Origin: Candidatus Wildermuthbacteria bacterium
Lineage (GTDB): Bacteria; Patescibacteriota; Minisyncoccia; Minisyncoccales; UBA10102
Length of the DNA stretch: 5,302 nt
Direction of reading: 5' to 3'
Assembly: GCA_016177245.1 (NCBI GenBank)
Contig: JACOVR010000038.1
Coordinates: 1 to 5,302, forward strand
Shown here: positions 1-4,482 of the stretch, piece after piece
How positions within the stretch are numbered: position 1 is the stretch's first letter
How the letters are laid out: every line of letters starts with the position of its first letter
Made by a program: the position numbers and the translations under genes
Notes under the pieces: generated by a model
What the model saw: the letters and a program-made list of their open reading frames with translations, nothing else
Databases searched by the model: none
What the model was told of the DNA's origin: nothing

Positions 1-34
1 ACAGCGAGCCGCTCTACCGTTGAGCTACAGGGGA
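1..34 (-). tRNA. tRNA-Asn (probable), 5' part only
   Basis: Read on the minus strand from position 34, the sequence gives a tRNA 5' half: a 7-nt acceptor strand TCCCCTG, T8-A9, D stem GCTC/GAGC around a loop containing GGTA, G26, anticodon stem GCTCG, then C32 T33 G34 T35 before the window ends. The two visible anticodon bases are GT, which allows Asn (GTT), Asp (GTC), His (GTG) or Tyr (GTA). The U1 start and the close resemblance to bacterial tRNA-Asn favour Asn, because Asp usually starts with G1 and His carries an extra G-1. The third anticodon base and the whole 3' half lie outside the window, so the identity is inferred. Confidence 0.85.
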
Positions 35-44
35 ATACAAAAAC

Positions 45-72
45 AGTATATCAAAAGGCGGGAAATTTTCAA
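45..72 (-). promoter_or_regulatory. Sigma70-type promoter of the tRNA
   Basis: On the minus strand TTGAAA (67-72) is followed after 16 bp by TATACT (45-50). Transcription would start near position 38, just ahead of the mature tRNA 5' end at 34. The match to the housekeeping consensus is 5/6 at both boxes. It lies back to back with the promoter of the rightward gene. Confidence 0.65.
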
Positions 73-85
73 ATGTTGTTTCGTT

Positions 86-114
86 TTGACAATTGATGAA
101 GCGCATGGTATTTT
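86..114 (+). promoter_or_regulatory. Sigma70-type promoter of the P-loop ATPase gene
   Basis: A perfect -35 box TTGACA (86-91) is separated by 17 bp from TATTTT (109-114). The expected start is near 121, giving a leader of about 25 nt to the ATG at 147. The -35 boxes of this and the divergent tRNA promoter are only 13 bp apart, so the two polymerases could compete. Confidence 0.6.
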
Positions 115-133
115 CTTTTTAGTTCTTACGGAA

Positions 134-140
134 AGAGGGG
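134..140 (+). promoter_or_regulatory. Shine-Dalgarno that selects the start at 147
   Basis: The G-rich stretch AGAGGGG abuts an ATG at 141 but lies 6 nt before a second in-frame ATG at 147. Only the second has normal ribosome spacing, so the start at 147 is preferred. Confidence 0.55.
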
Positions 141-146
141 ATGGCG

Positions 147-713
147 ATGAAAATAAATATTGCCGTTGCGGGCGGGCCCTGCACAGGAAAATCTACTCTT
201 GCAGCGATGCTTTTCGCCAGATTGAAAGTTCTCGGCCTCGATTTTGATCTCATTAGCGAAGAGAAGCGAAAACTCCAACGAGAATTCGGAGATTTCAGAA
301 GTCCCTGGGAACGTTTCTACATGTGGCTCCAACAAGAAAGGGAAGAGCTTCGCTCCACTGCTGCACATGGCTTCATTACCGATTTCCCCTTGTTTCACTT
401 TTACCTTCAGGCGCGAAGATACGTGAAGGAGCCCAGAGATCGGCTTGCAGTACGAGAATTATTCCGGATGTGTGTAGATCGAGAAGACAGGTATCAACTT
501 ATCGTAATTGCGAAGAATCCGGATGAAATTCCGTACAAAAAAGATGGAGCAAGAGGGTCCGAAGAAAAAGATGCAAGAGAGAGGCATCAACAGGTTAGGG
601 CCTTTCTCGAACATTTCTGGCCAGAGAAACTTCTCCTCGTTGAAGGGGGAGTTGATGAACGGGTGGCACAGGTCCTGCAGAAACTGGAGGAGATGAAAGC
701 CGCGGCGAGATGA
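147..713 (+). CDS. Small P-loop ATPase/kinase-like protein (AAA_28/NadR-like)
   Basis: A 188-aa cytoplasmic protein when started at 147; starting at 141 would add only Met-Ala. A Walker A motif GGPCTGKS occupies residues 9-16 directly after a hydrophobic first strand. Residues 75-92 (GFITDFPLFHFY and on) contain Asp79 at the place of a Walker B/substrate-site acid. The segment around 128-155 has Pro-Tyr, Asp-Gly-x-Arg and a run of Glu/Arg before an amphipathic helix. It ends with a strand LLLVEGGVDERV (162-173). This order fits the AAA_28-type NTPases related to nucleotide or nucleoside kinases. The phosphate acceptor cannot be told from sequence: dNMP kinase and NadR-like roles are both possible. 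The gene stands alone between its own promoter and terminator, and its final Ala-Ala codons form part of the terminator stem. Confidence 0.75.
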   Translation: MKINIAVAGGPCTGKSTLAAMLFARLKVLGLDFDLISEEKRKLQREFGDFRSPWERFYMWLQQEREELRSTAAHGFITDFPLFHFYLQARRYVKEPRDRLAVRELFRMCVDREDRYQLIVIAKNPDEIPYKKDGARGSEEKDARERHQQVRAFLEHFWPEKLLLVEGGVDERVAQVLQKLEEMKAAAR

Positions 714-731
714 TATCGCCGCTTTTTATTT
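702..731 (+). terminator. Intrinsic terminator with the stop codon in its loop
   Basis: GCGGCGA (702-708) pairs with TCGCCGC (716-722) across a 7-nt loop, followed by the T-rich tract TTTTTATTT (723-731). The TGA stop of the ATPase gene (711-713) sits inside the loop. A near copy occurs at 4282-4315. Confidence 0.85.
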
Positions 732-758
732 GCGTAGATCGCAGGAAAAGGGTATGAT
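730..758 (+). promoter_or_regulatory. Promoter of the membrane-protein/VKOR/DUF475/PrmC gene chain
   Basis: TTGCGT (730-735), a 17-bp spacer and TATGAT (753-758). The expected start is near 765, so the leader to the ATG at 782 would be only about 17 nt. It begins in the tail of the upstream terminator, so the cluster has an independent start. Confidence 0.55.
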
Positions 759-781
759 AGAAAAACCTTCTAGAATAACGT

Positions 782-970
782 ATGAGCCAGAAAATATTTT
801 CGTCTCTTACAGGTGCAATATTTCTTATCATTGCAGTTTTGCATTTGGTCAGGATTGTTTCTGGGTGGGACGCGGTGATTGGGGGATGGGCGGTGCCCAT
901 GTGGTTGAGCTGGACTGCGCTCGTGGCAGCTGGATTTCTTGGGTATCAAGGAATAAAGCGGGGGAGATGA
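782..970 (+). CDS. Small two-helix membrane protein, function unknown
   Basis: A 62-aa protein with two hydrophobic segments, about residues 8-26 and 38-56, and a basic C-terminus (KRGR), so it is probably an inner-membrane hairpin with its tail inside. A short loop rich in Trp and Gly (GWDAVIGGWAVPMW) joins the helices. There is no signal peptide cleavage site and no cysteine, so it is not itself a redox partner. There is no clear Shine-Dalgarno; the start is chosen because it follows a good promoter with a short leader. Its TGA stop overlaps the ATG of the VKOR gene by 4 bp (ATGA), which suggests translational coupling. I do not recognise a named family. A small accessory subunit for the next membrane protein is possible but is inference only. 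Confidence 0.7.
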   Translation: MSQKIFSSLTGAIFLIIAVLHLVRIVSGWDAVIGGWAVPMWLSWTALVAAGFLGYQGIKRGR

Positions 971-1332
971 GTCCGTTGCTTTTTGCGCTTGCCGCGGTCG
1001 GGTTTGCGGCATCCGCATACATTTTCTACAAAACGCAGCGCAAAGAAAAACTCTTTTGCCTTTTGGGAGGCGAGTGCAACGACGTTGTGTACAGCAAGTA
1101 CGGCAAAGCGTTCGGCATTCCAAACGAGCTCGCGGGCATGCTGTACTATGTGTTTCTGGTTGTTGCGTTGTTCTTGTCGCTCGAGTCAGTTGCGCGCATC
1201 GCTGCCATTCTCGCCTTTGGGGCGTCTGTCTATCTTTTGTTGATTCAAGCGTTTGTACTGAAAAAGTGGTGTGAATGGTGTCTTGCAACCGCGGTTGCGA
1301 ACATCGGCATCGCATGGTTACTCTTCTTTTAG
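967..1332 (+). CDS. VKOR-family membrane thiol-disulfide oxidoreductase
   Basis: A 121-aa protein of the vitamin K epoxide reductase family. Bacterial members reoxidise a DsbA-like thioredoxin and pass electrons to quinone, allowing disulfide formation in exported proteins. All family landmarks are visible: loop cysteines Cys31 and Cys37, the conserved Ser43, the stretch GKAFGIPNELAG (46-57), and the quinone-side CxxC motif Cys102-Glu-Trp-Cys105. Four membrane helices can be placed at about 3-20, 55-74, 76-97 and 104-120. At 121 aa it is a minimal version with no fused thioredoxin domain, and no DsbA partner lies in the window. Its ATG overlaps the preceding stop, with GGGGAG directly against it. 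A TTG start nine bases further in is possible but would trim the first helix. Its 3' end overlaps the DUF475 gene by 19 bp. Confidence 0.9.
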   Translation: MSPLLFALAAVGFAASAYIFYKTQRKEKLFCLLGGECNDVVYSKYGKAFGIPNELAGMLYYVFLVVALFLSLESVARIAAILAFGASVYLLLIQAFVLKKWCEWCLATAVANIGIAWLLFF

Positions 1333-2234
1333 TTATTGTTGGGTTGGTGGTGTTTGAGGTGGTGAACTCGGTTGACAACGCCATTGTCAACGCCCACATG
1401 CTGCGCACCATGTCGGCTCGCGCCCGCAGATGGTTTTTGATCTGGGGAATTTTGACTGCGGTCGTGCTGGTGCGGGGGTTGCTGCCATTGCTCATTGTGT
1501 GGATCGCTACTCCCGGCATTTCCATTCTGCAGGCGATCCAGGCAACCTTTGGAGCAGATCCCATCGCAAAGTCGGCAATGGACGCGTCGGCCCACATCCT
1601 TCTGGTTGCAGGAGGAATGTTCCTTTTGCTTTTGTATCTCCACTGGCTGTTTTTGGAAAAGAAAGATCCCTTTTTTGTGCCAGATAAATTGGTGAAACAG
1701 CAGTACGGGATCTGGTTTTTTGCGCTCGCCGCCATTTTGCTTGTGATGGTTCTGTGGTTCGCGAGGGAAAGCCCCTTGGCAATGTTGGGAGCGGCAGTGG
1801 GGAACGCGGTGTTTTTCATACTCTATGGATTTCGCGAACAGGCAGAACGTCAGGGGCACGCATTTAAGACAACCGGAGCAAGCGATCTTTCAAAGTTCTT
1901 GTTCCTTGAGGTGCTCGATACTTCTTTCAGCATCGACGGCGTTATCGGCGCGTTCGCGTTTACCACCAATGTATTGCTTATCTTCATTGGCAATGGAATT
2001 GGCGCTCTTGTGGTGAGAGATTTGACGATTCGGGGCATTGAAACGGTTGCAAAATATCGCTGGCTGAAAAACGGGGCAATGACTTCGATTGGTTTTCTTG
2101 GAGCATTTATGATTCTCAAGTCGTTTGGGGTTCATATTCCCGAATGGCTTCCAACCATTACTACAGTAGGGATGGTAGGGTTCACTTTCTATGTTTCGCA
2201 CCGCGATCTCAAGAAAAACGGAGCCGCCAATTGA
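1314..2234 (+). CDS. DUF475/TerC-superfamily integral membrane protein
   Basis: A 306-aa polytopic membrane protein with about eight hydrophobic helices. The first helix carries FEVVNSVDNAIVNA (14-27), and the second half repeats the theme with FLEVLDTSFSIDGVIGAF (197-214). This gives paired acids Glu15/Asp21 and Glu199/Asp202/Asp208 within the membrane. That two-fold pattern is characteristic of the TerC/DUF475 superfamily, whose TerC and Alx members are linked to manganese export or metal-related stress. The substrate of DUF475 proteins is not established. The start at 1314 leaves the usual short lead before EVVNS. An ATG at 1275 in the same frame would add 13 polar residues and overlap VKOR much more deeply. 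There is no convincing Shine-Dalgarno, consistent with coupling to VKOR translation. The 3' end overlaps the methyltransferase start by 44 bp. Confidence 0.85.
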   Translation: MVTLLLVIVGLVVFEVVNSVDNAIVNAHMLRTMSARARRWFLIWGILTAVVLVRGLLPLLIVWIATPGISILQAIQATFGADPIAKSAMDASAHILLVAGGMFLLLLYLHWLFLEKKDPFFVPDKLVKQQYGIWFFALAAILLVMVLWFARESPLAMLGAAVGNAVFFILYGFREQAERQGHAFKTTGASDLSKFLFLEVLDTSFSIDGVIGAFAFTTNVLLIFIGNGIGALVVRDLTIRGIETVAKYRWLKNGAMTSIGFLGAFMILKSFGVHIPEWLPTITTVGMVGFTFYVSHRDLKKNGAAN

Positions 2235-2916
2235 GTACGTTGAGGGATTCACCGAATTTTTGGGTTGCAAAATTGATCTTTCGAAAAGACCTTTTATCCC
2301 GCGCCCAGAAACCGAGTATTGGGTGGGAAAAGCAATCCAAGAGATTCGCTCGCACTGCGCTTTTATCCGTTGCCTCGATCTCTTCGCCGGTTCCGGGTGC
2401 ATCGGCATTGCCGTGTTAAAGCATGTGCCCGATGCGCGCGTTGTGTTTGCAGAAAAAGAAAAAAAATTTATCCAACAAATTAAAAAGAACCTCGCTCTCA
2501 ATAAAATCCCTTCAGGTCGCTACCGATTAGTCCAACCTGCCCGCCGTAGCCCCGAGCGAAGTCGAGGGGGCGAAGGCGGGTCAGACCTATTTTCAAATAT
2601 CCCGGGAAGATACGATTTTATCCTTGCCAACCCTCCCTACCTCGCAACCAAGAGAAAACGCTTTATCCAGCGCTCGGTGCTTGACTGGGAGCCGCATGGC
2701 GCGCTTTTTGCAGGCCCCGACGGCCTTCTGTACATCAGGAAATTTTTGCGGGGAGCAGGGAACCATTTGAATCCCAACGGCAAAATCTATATGGAATTTG
2801 ACTCATGGCAGAAACCCAAAATTACAAAAATTGTGCGATCGTTCAATTTTCGTCATGTTGAATTCTTCAAAGACCAGTATGGCAAGTGGAGGTATATCGT
2901 ACTGAACAATCTGTAG
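2191..2916 (+). CDS. prmC: PrmC/HemK-type release factor N5-glutamine methyltransferase, with palindromic insertion
   Basis: A 241-aa SAM-dependent methyltransferase that modifies the Gln of the GGQ loop in release factors RF1/RF2. Visible motifs are PRPETE (37-42), the SAM-binding glycine motif DLFAGSGCIGIAV (63-75), acidic Glu88, the catalytic NPPY (147-150), and EPHGALFAGPDGL (167-179), a PrmC hallmark. Only about 12 residues precede the PIEYVEGF linker, so the N-terminal helical substrate-binding domain of the ~277-aa E. coli enzyme is almost wholly missing. Residues 116-130 (PARRSPERSRGGEGG) interrupt what would read LVQ-SDLFSNI. They are encoded by an inserted palindromic repeat, and the frame is kept. 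The start overlaps the DUF475 gene by 44 bp, with GGTAGGG about 9 nt upstream. The last ~40 bp recur at 3831-3870. Confidence 0.88.
   Translation: MFRTAISRKTEPPIEYVEGFTEFLGCKIDLSKRPFIPRPETEYWVGKAIQEIRSHCAFIRCLDLFAGSGCIGIAVLKHVPDARVVFAEKEKKFIQQIKKNLALNKIPSGRYRLVQPARRSPERSRGGEGGSDLFSNIPGRYDFILANPPYLATKRKRFIQRSVLDWEPHGALFAGPDGLLYIRKFLRGAGNHLNPNGKIYMEFDSWQKPKITKIVRSFNFRHVEFFKDQYGKWRYIVLNNL
2536..2580 (+). repeat. 45-bp GC-rich palindromic element inserted in frame in prmC
   Basis: Exactly 45 bp (15 codons). The outer arms CCCGCC (2540-2545) and GGCGGG (2575-2580) pair, and the inner GCCCC (2549-2553) pairs with GGGGC (2567-2571) around GAGCGAAGTCGAG. Removing it restores LVQ-SDLFSNI, the normal run into the NPPY strand. 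Its composition is much more GC-rich than the AT-rich codons on either side. A related block lies in the FAD oxidase gene near 4806-4862 and shares GCCCCGAGC in the same reading frame. Confidence 0.75.
2861..2900 (+). repeat. Direct repeat, copy 1 (3' end of prmC)
   Basis: It matches 3831-3870 at 36 of 40 positions, 33 of the first 35, with a 970-bp offset. It encodes FFKDQYGKWRYIV near the PrmC C-terminus. Similarity fades quickly on both sides. The two copies bracket the antitoxin/nucleotidyltransferase pair. Confidence 0.85.
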
Positions 2917-2934
2917 ACCCAAGGGCTAACGGCA

Positions 2935-2963
2935 TAGATAGTAAGGAGCATTTATGCTATAAT
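2935..2963 (+). promoter_or_regulatory. Extended -10 promoter of the TA-like pair, leaderless architecture
   Basis: A perfect TATAAT (2958-2963) is preceded by TGC (2955-2957), forming an extended -10. The -35 is weak (TAGATA, 2935-2940, 17-bp spacer). The expected start base falls at about 2970, which is the A of the ATG, so the transcript would be leaderless or nearly so. Confidence 0.65.
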
Positions 2964-2969
2964 GTATGT

Positions 2970-3164
2970 ATGTATAACTGGACAACAGATGAAAATAAGC
3001 TGAAGAAAAACAAGGAGAAATACGCGGCGTGGAAGTTAGGGCAGCTTATTAATTTTGGTTTAGATGGGGAGAAAATAAAACGTGAAGAACTCAAAAAATA
3101 CTGGGGGAAGCTCGAGCTCGATCCTGCAAGAAAACGATTTTTACAGCTTTTTTTGAATGGCTAG
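2970..3164 (+). CDS. Candidate antitoxin of the AbiEii-type pair
   Basis: A 64-aa soluble, highly charged protein (many Lys/Glu) without a classic helix-turn-helix signature. A conserved-looking core YAAWKLGQLINFGLDGEK (21-38) is followed by ELKKYWGKLELDPARKRFLQLFL. It looks all-helical, and the basic residues could contact DNA or the partner. The ATG at 2970 is chosen because an extended -10 box ends 6 nt earlier. Upstream codons in the same frame run back into prmC and past the promoter, so a longer form is unlikely. Its stop overlaps the nucleotidyltransferase start by 8 bp, and that gene has no Shine-Dalgarno of its own, so the two are probably coupled. The antitoxin role is inferred from size, position and overlap; I cannot name the family. 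Confidence 0.7.
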   Translation: MYNWTTDENKLKKNKEKYAAWKLGQLINFGLDGEKIKREELKKYWGKLELDPARKRFLQLFLNG

Positions 3165-3816
3165 GGTTATTCTTACAGAAAAGCAAATTTCCCTGCTGCA
3201 AGAAATTGGGCAGAGGCAATTTGTCGCACAAAACTTTTATCTCACTGGAGGCACCGCATTAGCTGGTTTTTACCTGCATCATCGATATTCCGAGGATCTT
3301 GATTTTTTTTCTGAAAATGAATTCGATATCCTCCAGATCGACATTGTCTTGAGGGAAATCAAGGAGAAGCTCGGCATTTCAGCAATCGATTACCAGCAGA
3401 GCTATAACCGGAATCTTTTTTTTCTGCATTTTGGTAGAAAGGTACTCAAGACAGAGTTTACATATTTCCCATTTGTACGTATTGAGCAAGGAGAGAAAGA
3501 GTACGGCGTGCAGATTGATTCTTTGCTTGATATCGCCGTCAATAAACTTTTTTCGATTTACCAGCGTACCAAGGCGCGGGATTATATCGACTTGTATGCC
3601 ATCATACAAGAAAAGGGCTATACAATCAGCGACTTAATTTCAAAGGCAAAGAATAAATTTGATTGGCATATCGATGTGCTCCAGCTTGGTACGCAGTTCA
3701 TGAAAGCACGGGAAGCCGAGGATTATCCCCGAATGGTTACGGAAATTCTTCCGGAAGAGTGGCAGAGGTTTTTTGTAGAAGAGGCAAAAAAATTCAAAAG
3801 ACAAATCATTGAATAA
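3157..3816 (+). CDS. AbiEii/AbiGii-type nucleotidyltransferase (putative toxin)
   Basis: A 219-aa protein of the DUF1814/AbiEii toxin family within the polymerase-beta nucleotidyltransferase fold. Members act with a small upstream partner in abortive infection or toxin-antitoxin systems, and studied relatives add nucleotides to tRNA. The signature FYLTGGTALAGFYLHHRYSE runs from residue 27 to 46 and continues into DLDFF, placing the catalytic acids at Asp47 and Asp49 after Gly31-Gly32. A third acid is likely Glu100 in LKTEFTYFPF. The downstream family block TKARDYIDLYAI (138-149) is also intact. Nothing looks truncated, so the enzyme is probably active. Its ATG lies inside the end of the small upstream gene (8-bp overlap) with no ribosome site of its own. 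The gene is followed after 14 bp by the orphan prmC end. The target molecule in this organism is unknown. Confidence 0.88.
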   Translation: MARVILTEKQISLLQEIGQRQFVAQNFYLTGGTALAGFYLHHRYSEDLDFFSENEFDILQIDIVLREIKEKLGISAIDYQQSYNRNLFFLHFGRKVLKTEFTYFPFVRIEQGEKEYGVQIDSLLDIAVNKLFSIYQRTKARDYIDLYAIIQEKGYTISDLISKAKNKFDWHIDVLQLGTQFMKAREAEDYPRMVTEILPEEWQRFFVEEAKKFKRQIIE

Positions 3817-3830
3817 GCATTTTCAATCTC

Positions 3831-3870
3831 AATTCTTCAAAGACCAGTATGGCACATGGAGGTATGTTGT
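3831..3870 (+). repeat. Direct repeat, copy 2
   Basis: Partner of 2861-2900: the first 24 bases are identical, then scattered substitutions follow. Together with copy 1 it marks the probable borders of a ~970-bp inserted unit. Confidence 0.85.
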
Positions 3871-3878
3871 GGTATACA
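3849..3878 (+). promoter_or_regulatory. Possible promoter of the zinc-binding protein gene
   Basis: An extended -10, TGG then TATACA (3873-3878), lies inside the prmC remnant. A weak -35 ATGGCA (3849-3854) is 18 bp upstream. Copy 1 of the repeat has no -10 at this point. It is the best candidate found between the toxin gene and 3920, but it is weak. Confidence 0.25.
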
Positions 3879-3907
3879 GGAACTAGCTGTTAAAGTCCAA
3901 ACGGGCT

Positions 3908-3915
3908 GAGGAGGT
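3908..3915 (+). promoter_or_regulatory. Strong Shine-Dalgarno
   Basis: GAGGAGGT is a full match to the anti-Shine-Dalgarno, with AGGAGG ending 5 nt before the ATG at 3920. It stands out because the other genes here have weak or no ribosome sites. Confidence 0.75.
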
Positions 3916-3919
3916 TTCC

Positions 3920-4294
3920 ATGAGTTGTAGGGGCCATTCCGACGCGTATGATCGCCCTTCATTTTGGCGTGAGAAAGAACGTAAAGCACGCAAACCCCAC
4001 ACGTGTCTTGAGTGCCAAGGTACAATCCCGCCGGGACAAAAGTATCTTTCCTTTGCTGCGAGGTCACGCTTTGACGGTTTCTATGCATGGAATGTTTGCA
4101 TGCGTTGCAAGAAGGATTGGGACGCGTTCATGAATCTTCTGTGGCGGTATGGGGAGAAAGCTCATATCGAGTATGGTTCTCTTGGCACGTGCGTTGTGGG
4201 TGCCTTCGCAGAAGGTCTCATCCCACGAAACCGTGTGCTTGCAAAGCGTTGGGTACGTCCAGGGCTCCTGGAAGCCAAGAGGGCGGCGCTATGA
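3920..4294 (+). CDS. Small Cys4 zinc-binding protein, function unknown
   Basis: A 124-aa cytoplasmic protein. Residues 22-45 read KARKPHTCLECQGTIPPGQKY and on, with Cys29 and Cys32. A second pair, Cys60 and Cys63, follows in NVCMRCKKDW after a Gly/Phe/Tyr-rich strand region. The two CxxC knuckles about 28 residues apart should bind one zinc ion. The layout CxxCxxxIxPGxxY then C..C resembles small zinc-ribbon proteins I recall from phages and prophages, though I cannot name the family with certainty. The C-terminal half (64-124) is basic, with an amphipathic stretch and RNRVLAKRWVRPG. The start is fixed by a strong Shine-Dalgarno. It lies just downstream of the displaced prmC end and closes with a terminator that encodes its last Ala codons. 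It could be part of the same mobile region or the original neighbour of prmC. Confidence 0.75.
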   Translation: MSCRGHSDAYDRPSFWREKERKARKPHTCLECQGTIPPGQKYLSFAARSRFDGFYAWNVCMRCKKDWDAFMNLLWRYGEKAHIEYGSLGTCVVGAFAEGLIPRNRVLAKRWVRPGLLEAKRAAL

Positions 4295-4315
4295 TCTCGC
4301 CGCCTTTTATTTTTT
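4282..4315 (+). terminator. Intrinsic terminator with the stop codon in its loop
   Basis: GGCGGCG (4282-4288) pairs perfectly with CGCCGCC (4298-4304) across a 9-nt loop holding the TGA stop (4292-4294). The T-rich tract TTTTATTTTTT (4305-4315) follows. It matches the terminator at 702-731 at about 26 of 30 positions. Confidence 0.88.
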
Positions 4316-4317
4316 AG

Positions 4318-4413
4318 ATTTGTAAGTTACCTATTCTTGAGTTATTCATCTTCGTGATAATTCTGCTGCAGCAGAATTAATACGAATCAAAGCCATTGAG
4401 CAATCTTACAAAT
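4318..4413. repeat. Nested inverted-repeat element in the intergenic region
   Basis: A perfect 9-bp inverted repeat, ATTTGTAAG (4318-4326) and CTTACAAAT (4405-4413), encloses the 36-bp palindrome at 4351-4386. The two are almost concentric, their centres only about 3 bp apart. There is no T tract after the inner palindrome and no open frame, so it is not an ordinary terminator. I see no clear target-site duplication. Confidence 0.55.
4351..4386. repeat. 36-bp near-perfect palindrome
   Basis: A 22-bp perfect core (4358-4379, containing TTCTGCTGCAGCAGAA) has no spacer at its centre. It is flanked by two non-matching base pairs and then by TTCGT (4351-4355) paired with ACGAA (4382-4386). As RNA one of the two mismatches would be a G-U pair. 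The lack of a loop favours a protein-binding or recombination site, or a cruciform, over a terminator. Confidence 0.8.
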
Positions 4414-4482
4414 TATGCGTATGTTTAAACTATAAGATGAGAGGTTTGTTGTTTCCGTGTTGCATGGCTCACCCAGCGACCT

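Larger units (their letters stand above)
3819..3886 (+). pseudogene. Orphan 3' end of a prmC-like gene
   Basis: From 3830 the frame reads QFFKDQYGTWRYVVVYRN and stops at TAG (3884-3886). This matches the end of PrmC (EFFKDQYGKWRYIVLNNL). Changes are largely conservative or synonymous (ATC to GTT, GTA to GTG), as in diverged coding sequence rather than random decay. Weaker similarity (shared ATTTTC) may reach back to 3819. No upstream part of the gene is attached and there is no start codon, so it is a displaced remnant. The simplest reading is that it is the original end of the host gene, cut off when the TA-like cassette arrived. A partial duplication is the alternative. Confidence 0.7.

Noticed and set aside
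730..966. Upstream extension of the VKOR frame to an ATG at 730
   Set aside because: It would overlap the whole 62-aa gene in another frame and start upstream of the promoter's -10 box. The family fits a start at 967.
770..1819. A 349-codon open frame on the minus strand opposite the VKOR/DUF475 genes
   Set aside because: It lies antisense to three genes with clear family motifs, its product is rich in Thr, Arg and Cys without hydrophobic or domain pattern, and it has no promoter or ribosome site.
2886..2969. Longer form of the candidate antitoxin starting at 2886
   Set aside because: It would begin inside prmC upstream of the extended -10 promoter, and the added residues are just prmC read in another frame.
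3808..3827. Hairpin ATTGAA/TTCAAT after the toxin gene as a terminator
   Set aside because: The stem is only six AT-rich pairs and no T tract follows.
4396..4436. Promoter-like boxes (TTGAGC with TATGTT; TATAAG at 4431-4436) upstream of the FAD oxidase gene
   Set aside because: Matches are weak and lie 80-120 bp from the gene. The extended -10 next to the ATG is better placed.
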